Part shown: in pieces, positions 1 to 14,400 of the stretch
Position numbering within the stretch: position 1 is the stretch's first letter
How the letters are laid out: each line of letters starts with the position of its first letter
Assembly (NCBI GenBank): GCA_948470475.1
Contig: OX419342.1
Location: 10,212,618-10,276,617 of the forward strand
Source: Galaxea fascicularis
Taxonomy: Eukaryota > Cnidaria > Anthozoa > Scleractinia > Euphylliidae
Reading direction: 5' to 3'
Length of the DNA stretch: 64,000 nt
Program-made: the position numbers and the translations under genes
The notes under the pieces: generated by a model
What the model was told of the DNA's origin: nothing
Databases searched by the model: none
The model's input: only the letters and a program-made list of their open reading frames with translations

Positions 1-24
1 CCATGTTTACTTTTCTGCCAATAA
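1..24 (-). CDS. ADCY10: sAC exon K, cut by window edge
   Basis: Acceptor cttttcacag is followed by VIGRKVNM. This carries the Asn of the family motif KVNxAAR. The exon continues beyond base 1. Confidence 0.85.
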
Positions 25-1093
25 CTGTGAAAAGATCCCAGACATATACAGCTGTTTCGGAAAAGATTGTCTCAAAACAGAGAAAAACGTAGGCAACAAT
101 CTAGAAAAAGCAATATCTAAAGGCCTTATGATGGGTAGCACCACTTCCATGATCATGAATTCCACGTGCTGATGCACAGTAAAACTATTTATTTTTCGTC
201 CGAAATTTTCTGCCTTTATTTATCAGTGTTAGCTAAGGCATTTTAACACATGGCGCTGGGTAATTTTTTGGCGACAATTGCAGAGTAGTCGCCATTGCCC
301 ACAATCACAAGTCTTCACGGCTGGGTCACAGCATCGTCGGTTCTGGCGTTTATCAAAAGAATATGCATTATGTTCCAGACTATCTTTCGGGATTGTCACG
401 TGCTCTTTTTGTCTCTTTCTTAAGACGACCTTTCTTGAAACGGTAAAGAAACTTTGATACCAATTCGCGATCATTGCAAAAATGGAGTATGGATAGCATT
501 TTGTTGAAATTAAGAACACAAGAGGTCTGTAGACGGCTCAATTGAAGACCTCAAATTATACCCAGTGTTTCATAATGATACCGTAGCAATTTTGCCATCC
601 TTAGATCTTTTATAAGCACTTTTTTTCACGGCTTCTCTTTCACTGATCATATTCTCGACGAAAAGCGATCACAAATCTGTAAGGATTCTGACATGCCCAC
701 TTCGAATACCGCCATACTTTGAAACTCCCTGTACTGTATATTCCAACTTTCCTCCATCTCAAAGAATAAGGGCACACTGAGCAATTAGCTGAAGAACTCA
801 GCATTACGTTGATCAAAGTCCAGTTAAGATTTCTATTCAGAAATACAAAAATTTCGGAGGGCCCTCATGCGATAAATTTCGATAGGTCCAAATTTTGCGA
901 AAGGCTCACCCCTGAGCAGATTATATTAATACATGTACTAGGAGATTTTTTTTTATAACAATGAGATCTAAGACAAGTAGAAGATTTTGATACCTACCTG
1001 TGTACTCGTGTCTGTCCCTGTGACCAACTACACCGCAGAATGCACGGCCTGTTGTTACACCAATAGACTCGTTGCTAAAGAGACAATAATTCG

Positions 1094-1128
<35 letters not shown>

Positions 1129-4100
1129 TCAAACCACGCCAAGCCTCGCAGTCGAAACGGTGGGGGCGAGGCTTGGCGTGGTAAAACAAAGCTTTTTTGG
1201 TCTCTCGGGACAATATGGCCGCCGTGTGACAGGGCGAATGCATTTATCTGTCATTATTATGCATCGGTGTCACTATCTCAAATTTGATTGGCTACGAACA
1301 TGCAGCGAATTACAGACAATAGAGTGTCTTCACGGCGGCCTTATTGGTGTCCTAAAACAAAGAAACGGCGGCCATGTTGATGTCCCAAATAAAACCTCTG
1401 GAAATTGCTTTCTTTTTTAATGCAAATAGCTTCCTTTGTGAGTAAACCAATATGGTTGATAGTCCTGGTGAAAACAGGGTAATGCGCTCCTGCACGTGAA
1501 AAACACTCTATAGGTTTACAAATAGAGAAGTTATGTCATACCTACAGACAAAATGCGCTGATTGGTTCGTGGTTATGTTCCAAACGAGTGCGCGTCATAT
1601 GAAAACAACATTTTTCAATCTGTTGCTGCAGAACGAACATCTAATGGCACTTTTACAATGAATTACAGAGTCCAAAATAATTCCAAATTTCAGTTTACAT
1701 ATTAGGCAGAATCAAAATGGGCTGAAGTAACGTCATTTTGGAGACGATAATTCACTTGTTGACTTTTCTGAAACTTTTCAAGAATTGTTTTACAGAAGGT
1801 TTTACCATAACTAGTCTAAGTTGAGTCAACTTCATATAAATATATTTTAGATTGGGCTTTTGTAAAATCTTTCTGGAGACTTTTCGAACGTTGCTGCATC
1901 GTTTAATTTTGGTTACAACTAAAAGCTTAAAAATAAAACTGGCTACATTATCTTATGTACTATTGTTGGCAAACGTTCAAGTGCGTCATAATAAATCAAT
2001 TATTGCATTCGGTTCAAAAAATGTTTAATAAAAAAATAACTGGTCAGTTACAATCGAATCTGCTTTGAGCCATCTCTCAGCTACGTAAAGCCGCGGCTAC
2101 ACCAGCGATATTTTGTTTGCGATGGTGATGTGATTTTTTTTTCTGGAAATATTGTCGTGTCGCCGGCGCACGGTGGTGGCTACACGAGTGACGAAGTCTG
2201 TAATTTCGTCGCGAAAAGTTAAACTCATTGACTTTCTCGCGATTTTTTTTTCTGCGATTTTTAGCTGTCACCATCGCATTACTTGTGGGAGGGTGGCTAC
2301 ATGTGTGATTTTAACAGACACGCTGGCGAAGCGACAAATGAAAAAACAAATCGCATCACCATCGTAAGCAAACAATCACTCGTGTAGTCGCGGCTTAAAG
2401 ACCCATGACGGACCAATATGCTTTGCGCGCGTCTATTATTGTTTTGACAAACACAAGGAGAAGGCGCCATTGTGTGATGCGGTCGCCGAAGTTTGAATAT
2501 TTCGCGTGCTTGTCGGTTGATCAGAACACAATATGAGTTCATCACTGTCTTTATTGGAAAACTCTCTGGAGGAGAGAAATTTAGGCGAAAGATGGCTCAA
2601 TAGTAGCGGATAACGAGAAGGAGGAAGACGAAGCCGTCGAGATTGTAGAGGTTTGAGAAAAATTTTCGGTAACTCCAAATGTTCCCTGCCTTCCATCTCG
2701 TTCACACGGGCTGTTAAAATGAACAAAGCTGTGAAACATAAGCATTGTAACAAAGCTATAAGAAATAAACAAACCATCGAATTCTAGCAAGGTCCTAAAC
2801 TTGATGCTCTGTGGTCTGTTTGATGCAGTAGATACTCAGTAAAGGCAGTTCGTTGCTTCCGAGAACCCATGAGTAATTTTCCTCTCATGCCATAGTTCAA
2901 ACACAGATGATCGTACCATGATATAACGGGCACAACCAGATAAACGTGGCCTCCACTTACGCGAAGGTACGGCCATCAAAATGTCAAACGATCAGAGCTT
3001 TCTAGGAGTTCATCATATTCACTCTATAGATGTTGCAATTCCAAAAAAATCATCAAAATCAACACACAAGTGAAATAGTGAAATCCTTTGGGCAACGAAA
3101 CGTAAAATCAAGCTCCATAAACGCCGGATGGAAGCGGATTGCTGTGGATTCAACGGTCTTCACTAGACTTTTCGACTCACAAAAAATATGGCGACTTGAC
3201 TTAACGCGCGCAAAGCATATTGGTCCGTCATGGGTCTTTAAAAGTAGACAACAGATTTACGTTGACGAAAGAAGAAACATGAAATCAAATACTTTCTAAT
3301 TACCTATAGCCATTACCAGAAATTCGGGTCATCGATCAAATCTCCCCTCCAAAGAACTTTAAAAATGGCGGCCCACGATTAAAAAGGATTGTATGGGAAA
3401 AAATAAAAAAAATCCTAATATCATGCATATTAGGAAAACTAGCCTGCTTCCCTTGATCTCAAACGAACAAACAGTGTTTTGGTGTTCTCACGATATAACT
3501 TTTTAGGTGTTTAATGAAAGATAAGTTCGGACAAATCGCGCTTCAAAATTTACCTGAAAACAGTCGCTTAATGCCTCATGTGCTCTCAAATTTAGGTAAA
3601 TATCACTTACCGAAAACTCCATTTTGGAGCACAAATCTTGCACATGGACATCTTCCCTTGATCTCTATCGCTTCGTGATGAATTAATGTCACAGATTTGG
3701 TTGGAAATATTCCGTAACTCGTTGAAAACCTTCGGACAAATTTAAAGGTTTGATAGTGAAATATCTGGCCTCTACGCTCTTGACCGCCATTTGCGAGTAA
3801 TTGCTTTAGGGATTGCTAAAACATACGACCATTTTGTCTCTTTCTGCACTGTTTATTTTGGAAGCCATGTTAAAACACATGTAACCAGGCAGTTTTAAGA
3901 TCAAATCCGCTGTGTATTGACTTGGCAGGCCCGCTTAAATATAAACAAAGAAAGGTTGCGAAACAGTTTGCGAAACCGGAAGGAATATACCACATCACTG
4001 TAACAGCTGCAACACTATTCGCTTGCAAAAAATTCTTGAGCGATCGCGAACGGCAGAAAACGGATGCGAAACTCCGAATTAGTAGAAACTGGTTCAATAT

Positions 4101-5431
4101 CCGCCGAAGAAAGATTCAGTGCGACATAATTTACACGTTCCTTGCTTCGAACCGATCTTCCCATGTTTTTTACGTAATCTAATACCTCCGGGCATGCTCT
4201 GTTGAACTTTGAGTACACCGCAGTCAGGAAGTATCGCGTGAACGAAATGACTCGGATTTCTGGTAATGGCTATTATCTTCCACTTTCGTCCGTCTTGTCT
4301 CAGTAAAGTAAAGATTAATTATAATAAGTGGAGGGATACTGGAGCAAGAAGATACTCACGTGATTTCCATGACCTGATGAAGACTGTCCAGAATCCTGTG
4401 TCCTGCCTTCAGCGCGCGAGCGGGGTCATCTTCGTGTTTATCTCCCGGTAAGCCGAATATCACTATGAACGTGCAACCCTACCAGGCAATATGGCAGAAG
4501 AGTTTTCTTTAACTCTTTAACTAACAATAGCTATTTCAGTAACGGTTGATTTCTCTTCCACTGCAGTGTCGGGGGTTAGTTTATTAAATTTCCAAATAAA
4601 TACAAGGTGGAGACAACTAATTCTAAATACTAAGTTGGGGCCAATGTTTTGATGGTGCATGGCGTGTTTGTGTTACGCGGTTGTCTCTGATAAGATATGA
4701 TGGTCTGTCACACACAACACTGGAACTATATCGGGAAGCCAAGTTGGCTCCTTTGGCAAATTTTTGAACCGTTCTAAGTAGTGAATTATTCAAACAACCG
4801 CCAGTATTATGGAGATAGGCTTCTTTTTAGTAATAATCAAATCAACCTTAGACTCGTATTTGGGACAAAAACGCCTAGACAAACTACGTACAGCTTACAA
4901 TCGTCTCAGCTGTCTTTGCATGATTGTCGCTTGGATTGAGGTTTCATGTCACACCTAACTGAATCATCAACAAAGAATAATTTTAATGTCGATCGTGTAT
5001 TTCTTGCGTTTACCTTGTCAAAGGAGAAGACTTTGTTTACGGTACCTGTGATTTGAAATTATGATATAAGTGAATTAAGAATTAACCATAGAACTGTAAT
5101 GGTATTAAATTCAGTAAGGTGATAGTTGGTGTAACTTAGTTTTGTGCTTGCAATTTTCAAACCATACCTCGCAATCTCTTCGAACATTCATAAATAATCT
5201 CGAAGGCTTTCTGCAAGGCCCATGAATGGGCATTTCCTTTTACTGGGAGTACCATATTTATGAACAGTACTGAGACCTGGCGCATTTCTGATAGCCACTC
5301 AAGGTCCTGGCCATGATCAATCTACAAAGTAACATAATTGTGAGGTAAATTAAGCTTTGGTTTGTAAAAAAAAAGCTACTGTCGTGATCATGAATTTGCA
5401 TTTGATATTAATTTAATATATATTAATTTCA

Positions 5432-5480
<49 letters not shown>

Positions 5481-8400
5481 ACCTTGTGAAGTTTTTGATA
5501 AACAATTAAGGATAAAATTAAGCCATGACTTTAAGTCATCATTTTCAAATTCACAAAAACAGAAAATGCAGGTTAATTAAATAGTGAAATACGTGTCCAA
5601 TTTAGTTGTATGTGATTAAGTAGTACAATATGTCATGCGGGAGATTATAATTGCTAAGAAGTAGTTTTGCTTTAATAGAGACTATTTGAGTGTTGAGTTT
5701 GGGTTTTTGTCTTTGATGAAGAGCATTTCGTACATTAACTGAGTCCAGATCTCCACGATATTCAGTCTGTAGAATGGTAAATTGACTGAGTAAATCTTTG
5801 ATCATGCGATTGTGCACGTCCCTAAAGTGTTTGTCGATAACAGAATACTTATGTTCCTCAATGCGCTTAAAAAGGTTCGTTGAATTGTGGACATGTATCG
5901 CCTACATAATCTGTATCGCAAAGATCACGCTCGAATTGGAAGAAAACGCATTGTAGATTGATGAGAGATGATGATGATGATGATGATGATGATTATGATG
6001 AAGATGATGATTATGATGATGATCATTATTTTATCATTGAATTGCTGTCAAAATACCAAGCACGTAATGGCATTGTATAAAACTGGCTTTGGTCAACTGT
6101 GTAATGTTACTTAACGGGATTGCTTAAGTTTTGCAATTGAGTAGTCCAGTACCTTTGAAAGGACAGGTTTTGACACATAAGCCCGGAGATCGGCAATATC
6201 CTGGTCATTAAGCTTGCTGTAAATGTCAGTACGATGATCTACAGGGACAGGATACAGAATAGTTACTGCCGATAGCAGCAATACATGCAGCCAAAGAAAC
6301 TGAAACCATTGATCATTTACAGGATCCCATCACAAGGGGCGTTCAATTCCCATACTCTTTATCTTTAATTGTGATAATTGCCGTTCGTAGACTATTCTCG
6401 GCTATGCAACTTAAGCCTAAGCCTACAGTGTCATGGCATTTTTACAGACCGAGTTATTTTTAAACTACCTTTTCCCGCGAAAAAAGGCAGTTCTAGTACA
6501 CGTTATTCACTGAGAAACTTTAGAACAAAAAAGAGGTCGAGGAAAAGTTTCGCACGAGAGAATGGGGATAATGGAGCGTTGTGATTGGTCATTAGGGCTC
6601 CTGCGGGAGTCCCACAATCGAGGCAAATAATGTGAAATGCGTACAGACGATGGTTTCTTTTCCTCCTACCTGGGTCGTGAAAACTTTCGCTTTCCAATTT
6701 ATTTCCAGTAATGCTGCATCTCTGGTCTTTTTGTTCCGGTCGACTTTTCTTGCTAAATATTCTTGGAAGCTTTAGGTGCGGATGATAACGTGACAATAAA
6801 GTCCCTACATGAGGGGCGAAAATTCTCTTCGCCACAGATGGGGCGGACAGCAACACAGCATCTGTTGATAGCAGACCTGACATGAGAGCTAATTGAACTC
6901 CAGAGGGGCTTACAGTGGATATCGTGGAAGACTCCTCTTCTAGTTTTACTCCAGCTACCTAAAAAAAAAATAACCCAAACAACAAATCGTTATCAATCAA
7001 CCTGTAGATTACACTGGATATTAAAATTCTGCAGAAGAATGGCGAAAACGCATATTTATAGCACTGAGAAAAAAGAAAGTAGCTGTGGAAAGGAGGCACC
7101 CACAAAACCTCGGTAGGTTCCAGAATAATTCCATGTCTCAGAAGGAGGTTGAAGTCGCAGTTGCGTTACATTTATTAAATCCTGATTAATTAAACATTTC
7201 TTAGCAAATGATAGAAGCTTGCGACCTGCTTTCCATAAATCTTAAGCTATCGCTAGAAGTAAACCATCTCGGACAGATTCTTAGGATAAACCGTACAACG
7301 AGATATATTATTATAGATTTTATTATCAGTTTATATCATGACAACGCGTTATTTTTACAGCATCGCGGAGACGCATTTTTTTCTTCAAGTGACATGAATT
7401 TTCTAGTCGGAGGATAATCAGCATTTAATTAAATTATTTTAGTAGTGCAAATACAAAACTGAACTCACTCTGTAATGTAGTCCATCATCCATAAATTCAA
7501 ACACAAAAAGAGACTGGTCACAATTCAAAAAAGCTAAGCGTGACAAAATTATCGCCCCAGGCTCCGCCCACTTTTCCGCCACGTTTACGTCATCAACAGC
7601 AGGCCCGGATAAATCAAAGTGTTTGCTCTCCGCTATTCCTACGTGTGTGACTTGCATTTTGCCGATGGACAAAGCGATCTTGACTCCCAGCACCACACCT
7701 ACATCTGTCATGTAATTGTCACACTCCTCCTGGATAGCGATACTGCAGATGATGGCCTTGTTGATCAAAAGAGTTATATCGACAGCGCTATCATCTTTCT
7801 TCCATAAGGCCAGAAGCGCGTCCCCTGTAAGCAAAAATCATGAAATACTATTTAACGAAAATGCACGCAGAAGTCTTGTAGTCACTAACGTTTTGCTCGG
7901 TGTAAGTCCTCCCTTTGATTTCTCGCTCATTGCACCTAAGTTTTAGCCCTTCACTCTCTCTGTCAGCCTCTGTTTCCGCCACGCTTCTGTCTGTCTTTTT
8001 ATTCCTTTTTCGGTGTGCCTGTCTGTCTGTTTCTCTCTCGTCTGTTTTTCAAACTGATCCGAGCTGAATGGCCGACACATACGAGGGTCAGAAGCCCATC
8101 ACTAGGAGCGTACAGCTCCCATACTAAACCTATGTTACGGCATTTCTACAGAGCGATTTATTTTTAGACTATCTTTCCCGTGATAAAAGACAGTTCCGAT
8201 ACACGTGTTACCGCATCATCATCACCTTTCTTTTGTTCTAAAGTTTCTTGGCTTCGCAGAGAAACTTTGGAACAAAAGAAAGGTCGGGGAAAAGTTTCGC
8301 ACGAGAGAATGGGGCTCCTGAGGGAGTCTCATATTTGAGTAAAATTCCATCTGAAAATAAATCGGTTTGTGAAAACACCGTGAATGGAGTATAGCGCAGT

Positions 8401-11400
8401 TGTACGCACCTGGTGATGGGCTCCTGCGAGGGTTATATTTGCAGGGGATATTTGCAGGGAACGGTTGCGGGACCAATTCCCTTTATTTGCGAGGGCCTAA
8501 ATTTGTTCTCTGTGAATGCTCCCACAAAATCACACTTGTTTGAATTCGAAAGATCATTCGAAATATACAAATTGTGAAACTTAAAATAATCTACTAAGAA
8601 AAGGTGTTCCCTTCGTGTGAGCTGTACGTGGAGACCATTTCCGTCAGCATTTCGTTCTTGTCGCCTGTTGAATAAGCCATTTTACAGTTGTGGCTGAGTT
8701 ACCTGTCATGTGAATGGAAGCGAGGCTGAGGGTGACCTTGTTTTGATTCAAACCTTTATGCTTTTCTTATGTAAATGCAGCCCGGAAATGCAGACTAGCT
8801 AGATTTACGTGATAAAACAGTGAGGTCTCTATCAACACAAGGCCACCGACAACCTCGCTGCCATTCATAGGCCAGGTCACTGAGCGGACAACTGTAAAAT
8901 GGTCTATCAACATTAACGAAACTCCTAAATCGCCACAGCCAGTTGCACAACCACTTACAAACTCTCAATAAACGGACCCTTTTTGCATTACAAGACAACC
9001 TTTCTAAAATTACAAACTGGTAACTTCTAGTTTGAATTCTATGCCCTTCCCTTTCAAAATATAACGATGGAAGTTAGTGTTTCATCACAATTGCTGCATG
9101 CATCTCAGAATTGGTCCCATAAGTTATAACTCTACTTCCCTGCCAGCAGAGGTTTCTCAGGGTGAGAAATAAACGAGAGTAGAGGAGACCTCTGCCGGCC
9201 TCCGACGAGTTAGCCTGCATGACAGACGCTTTATGAGCCAAACGGGAGTTTAAGATTCTACGACGGCGCTTTATTTTTCTCTTCCCCCCCGCCTCGTTAA
9301 AGGAGTTTAAGATTTACGACGGCGACGGCAACGAAAACGTCATTTCAAAATACAACCTCTCGTTTGTGTAACTCTTTCGCGATTATTCCAATTTGTTTAA
9401 CATGAAAAATGCTGGCGAGCTGTCCAGGGCCTAAATTACTATGAACGATGTTAAAGCAAAGAAGGAGAAAGAAAAAACATTTTGGTACATTTCTTTGCCG
9501 TCCTCTGCGAAACAACAACGTGAAATGACCAAATTTGGGGTTTCCTCGAGAACGTGAGTGTATGGTGACAAGTTTTTCTTTCTCTTTCTTTGCTTTAACA
9601 TCGTTCACAGTAATTTAGACCCTAGACAGCTCGCTAGTATTTTTCATGTTAAACAAATTGGAATAATCGCGAAAGAGTTACACAAACGAGAAGTTGCATT
9701 TTGAAATGACGTTTTCGTTGCCGTCGCCGTCGTAAATCTTAAACTCCTTTAACGAGGCGGGGGGGAAGAGAAAAATAAAGCGCCTGTTCGCAATCCATTG
9801 TTCTTGCTGTTCCACCAATGCTCGACCGTCCAACAGGTAAGTGGTGGAACAGAGAATTAACTCTTATTTAAACAATAGAAAACGTGTTTGCATAGCCTGA
9901 TATAAACACGAGAGGGGTTGCATGAGAGAATTCTCGACAGTTATGCAAACCCTCGACTTCGTCTCGGGTTTGCATAACTGTCGAGAATTCTCCCATGCAA
10001 CCCCTCTCGTGTTTATATCAGGATTTGCAAACACAGGAAAAACGTTTTCTATTGCTTTTATAAAACAACTTTCCCGAGAAAAAAACTAAAACGCTCTTGT
10101 TTAGAACATTGATTAAAAGAGAAATTCTTACCAGTCGCGACGTTTTGTACACGAAGCTTGTACGCGTAGTCAGTCTTTGTTTTGCAAAAAAGATGCTTTC
10201 CAAAATACGGGATTTTCTCGCTTAAAATGTCAGCTCAAGCGAAAAAAATTGACACAGCATGTTTCTAAAGATTTTCCAATTTTCAACCGACGAGGAAATG
10301 GGTAAATAAAGAAAACTTGTCGAGTTTTTCAACTCTAAACCTTTTTCAAATTCGTGCTTGCGTGATTAGTGCGCGGAAAGCCAAAGAAGTTGAAGTCACA
10401 ACCATGTTTACATACTCTCATACAAACACGCCTCTCGGCCAATCCGAGCCCGCGTACTATCTTAGTTATTTTATAAAAGTGCTTATAGAAACCCATGAAA
10501 AACCCACCGGGCGAAGAGAAAGAAAGAGTAAATATATATGTTGTGCCGCGTAGCACTATAAACACATATAAAAACCATGGTTTTGGGGGACGCAGCCTCA
10601 AAATTAGAGACGTCTGTGCAACCTAAAAGAGTCAAACTTGGTCAAACGACCAATCTCGGTGTTATCTTTCATGTGGTGGTGTCAATTTATCGATTACTTC
10701 AAAATTTGAAACTCGCCCCAGTTCCCTTTTGAATTTCGGAACGGCCAATACGATAAATTTTCCAGCGATTGCCCCCTCGGCAGCCCATAATTTCTCAGTC
10801 AAAACAATAGAATTCAAGATGGCCGCCGTATCGGTAAAAAGGTTTAGAGGAAGAACAGAAGAAATGCATCGCAGCACTGCTACAGAAGAAAGATGTGTTG
10901 AGTTTGCTACCAACAGGATTTGGTAAAAGCTTAATTTTCCAACTGTATCCGCGAATCTTCGAGTTGGTGAACGGCAGAAAAAATTGTTACGTTATAATTG
11001 TCAGCGCGTTGAATGCTATATTTTCTGTTTATGTTTTTATAGTTTCTGAATTCGGCGACTAGGGCTGGATCTGTAATGTTGAGCGAGTTCTTTTGCTTTG
11101 CATAAATTTCTGCACTCCGTGGCAATTTTCGTCTTGAAAACCTCGAGCTCACGTGCGAGAGATGCAGTTTCGGAACACTTTATAATAGCAAACAACACAC
11201 TCTTGAAATTATTCTCCGCAGGTCGCTAAATCACCGTCGCTTGTAGTCCTTCGCATTTCACTTCCTTCACTTTCATACTCCTCAGATGTACCACAAAAAC
11301 CTTATTATAAAAAAAACAAAGAGACAATAATTATTCGATGAACAATAACTGATCCTTTTCGAGACAATTTAAGTTATATCAAGTGTAAACAATAAGATAA

Positions 11401-14400
11401 AGACTAAGCTCTCGCTTGTGTCGTAATTACACATTTACCTTAGTTATTGTTTGTGTTTCTTCTACTAGAACATTCATCAGACCTCGGATTTCCGCATCCA
11501 AACGCTTTACTCGGTTTATTTCTGATATACTTCCATTGGCTGGCAAGTTCTCTTTACACAGCGATAGCTTTTTTCTCGCTCTTCCCTGGGAATGAACACG
11601 GTGAGAATTCGAACCATCCACGGAAACGTATGGCACGGCGCTTGGTGAATTATTTGCTAATCTTTTCACCGACGGATTCCTTGGCGATGGCCCGGTCTGA
11701 GTTGCCTGCTTTATTTCTTGAAAAGTTTTATATGATGTTAAAATGCATTAGGCGCATTTTAACCACGATCTACTGGACAGGCTTGAATCGTCTTGCACCA
11801 AAATACCGTACTCCTAGAGCAGATTTGACAGCTGAACGCCCTTGCATTCTTGCCTTTGGGTTACGGAAAAAATTGGAATTGAACTCGAATTTTGCAGAAA
11901 AGGCTTTTTGCAAAGTCTACATAAAGAATTAAATGATTTAGACCCGTAAACTTTGGTAGGAGTTCGCGATGCCATGGAAGAAACAGTCGTAACTCCTCAT
12001 TTCTACTGCAATGCAGAGGCTTCGCTCCAGGAAGGTGACAATTTTCGAGCTATAATGGGTCGTGTTTCTCTTCCCCTCGTCTCGCGCTTCGCGCTCGTCT
12101 CGCGCTCCGCGCGAAATATCGCGTTCGCCCCGTTTGGCTCATAAAGCGCATGTCATGCAGGCTACCGACGGGTTGTCTGATGAAGCCGCCGACCAAATTT
12201 CTGGTCGAAACTTACCGGTTTTCAAAACCGGTTTTCGTCACATAAGACTGCGCGTGCTCTGTTCTATTCCCTGCTTAAAACATCTGAGTCCACTGTGTCA
12301 CAAGTAAAACATACTTCCAAAAGGGCTTGATAGCAGCAGGCATAACGAAATTCGCAGAAATAACACGACACTTTTTCAAAACATGTTTCGACAGAAACTT
12401 CTGTCATCTTCAGAACACTATATATTCAACTCTGTACTTTGTACTGATTTAAACTGAAGATGACAGAAGTTTCTGTCGAAACATGTTTTTAAACTGTGTC
12501 GTGTTGTTTCTGCGAATTTCGTTAAAACATACTTTCGATCACGCTATTATTAAAATCGGCTATTTCTTCCCCTGATGATCACAATATGAAAGAAACAACA
12601 TCAATACAGAAGAAAGATATTATCGTGTTCTTGGAAAAACGCGATACATTTGTGTGTCTTCCGACAAACTCCGGAAAATCCCTGAATTTACAACTGGCCG
12701 TCCACGTAGCACCCCGAGTTTACACTTTTACTCTCCCAAGCCACTAGTTGTGGATGTGTCTCCATTGAATTCCCTCATAAAGAACCAAGTATTTTCGTGT
12801 GAAAGACTGGAAATTAAAGCTATCAAGATCTAAGGTGACTAGCCTTCCCTTTAAAGGCTTAGAATTCGCATTTCGTGACCTGAGCATTTGCTTGAACATT
12901 GTGAATCGTCGAGTAATTCGAGTAAAGCCTGGTTCACACTTGCGACATAATGACATAACAGAAAGGTCACGCAAACGGAAAAAAAGTACCTCGTGTTGAT
13001 GTTTTATGTCTCTAGCGTGAACAACACATCATAACGAAATAGTAGAAACATATTAACATGAACATATCGGCATAAAGATAAAATTGATCTTTTTTTTTTA
13101 ATGTCATTATGACTGTGTTGATATGTCGTTATGCCACTAGTGTGAACCAGGCCTAACCGGTTTGCAGAGCCAGGTCTCATGTGACCAAAACGTCATTCGT
13201 TGTTAAGGCAACGCTGGCGCCTGCGCGACAGATAACCCGTTGGAAGCTGGCAGAGGCCTCTCCTCGAGTATATTTCTTCTCACCGTGAGAGACCTCTGCT
13301 AGCAGGGAATAACTCTATCGGTCAGACTTCAGAAGTGTAACATAAATATTAGTCATAAGGCCACCATACCGGCAAATTTCAAAACATCTCCTCCATACTT
13401 CAAGATATCTAAAAAAGGAACACATTTTCCGTTTTAGAATGGCAAGCTTCTCCTAGACAATACCCTGTGTTCACAGCATCTCGTAGTATTATTTGCATGG
13501 TATACACAAAGGATCAGTCGAAAGAAAGTTGGGACTGGTTTTTTGTTTTTGCAAAAAGTAGAAATTTGCATCGAGGTAGTTTAAAGTGCCTATCACCCCT
13601 AGCCGGTTTGTTTTTTTCTGAAAAGTAGACATGGTAAAATAGCAATAACAAAGAAAAAAACTGGATTAGAAGCGCCCTGTGATTTTTAAAACGAAATAAA
13701 GGTTTTCGAAGCTAAAACTGCGCACAAAGAAGTCTGGCACCAGTATCAGTCGTGACGTCAACCCGGTATCTCCACAACATACGAACAACTAAAACTATAA
13801 GCGATTCAGTGAGAAATCCACCCGAGGCGAACTATTTTGGCTGACAAAATGTCTGAAAGTCAATCCGACTCCGAGATAAGCGATTACTCTGTTGATTCAG
13901 AATACAACTATATCCCTGGATATATCCACCCAGTTCTTTCTACGTCTCTTCGCCTCGGGACGGGCATCACCGAAGAAAGGTATAGCGTGAAGAATTATAC
14001 CTTTCTGCACATCTGGAAAGGCAGAACATCCCCCAGCCACACACCTTCCCGGCATATTTCCTTCTATTCTGTTGAGCGAAGGTAAAGATACCGGGTTGAC
14101 GTCACAAGCTAGTTAGTTCCCAGGCTTTCGTTTGCTCCTTTTTGAATTCAAAATGGCGGGAAAATGAGCTTTTCGGGAGTTTTTGCCCTCTGATAAAAGG
14201 AAGTCAAAGGGCAGAATAAGGTTTATTTCTTCACAGAGCATCTTTGGTAGACATAAATTATCGGAATTCATTATCAGTAGATAGGGGTGATAGGCACTTT
14301 AATTAGCTTACTATTAGCCAAATCTGAGGTAAATATATGATACCAAACCAATGAATACTGAGGCAGTTTCAGTTGCTTGAATTTGCCACTGCATGCATGT

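Larger units (their letters stand above)
9139..13306. repeat. widely spaced inverted repeats (4.2 kb apart)
   Basis: The segment at 9139-9206 (ccctgccagcagaggtttct) recurs inverted at about 13238-13306. A second pair, 9212-9247 (gcctgcatgacagacgcttt), recurs inverted at about 12133-12166. They may be ends of one large composite element holding two RecQ-like fragments and several MITEs, or independent solo ends. Confidence 0.45.

Noticed and set aside
3922..4182. 86-codon plus-strand ORF (MAGPLKYKQRK...)
   Set aside because: No similarity recognised, lies inside a TIR element, and has overlapping antisense ORFs of similar length, as expected by chance.
5602..5817. Minus-strand ORF LHQRQKPKLNTQIVSIKAKL
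   Set aside because: Open for 71 codons between sAC exons F and G, but splice phases of sAC close without it and I recognise no family.
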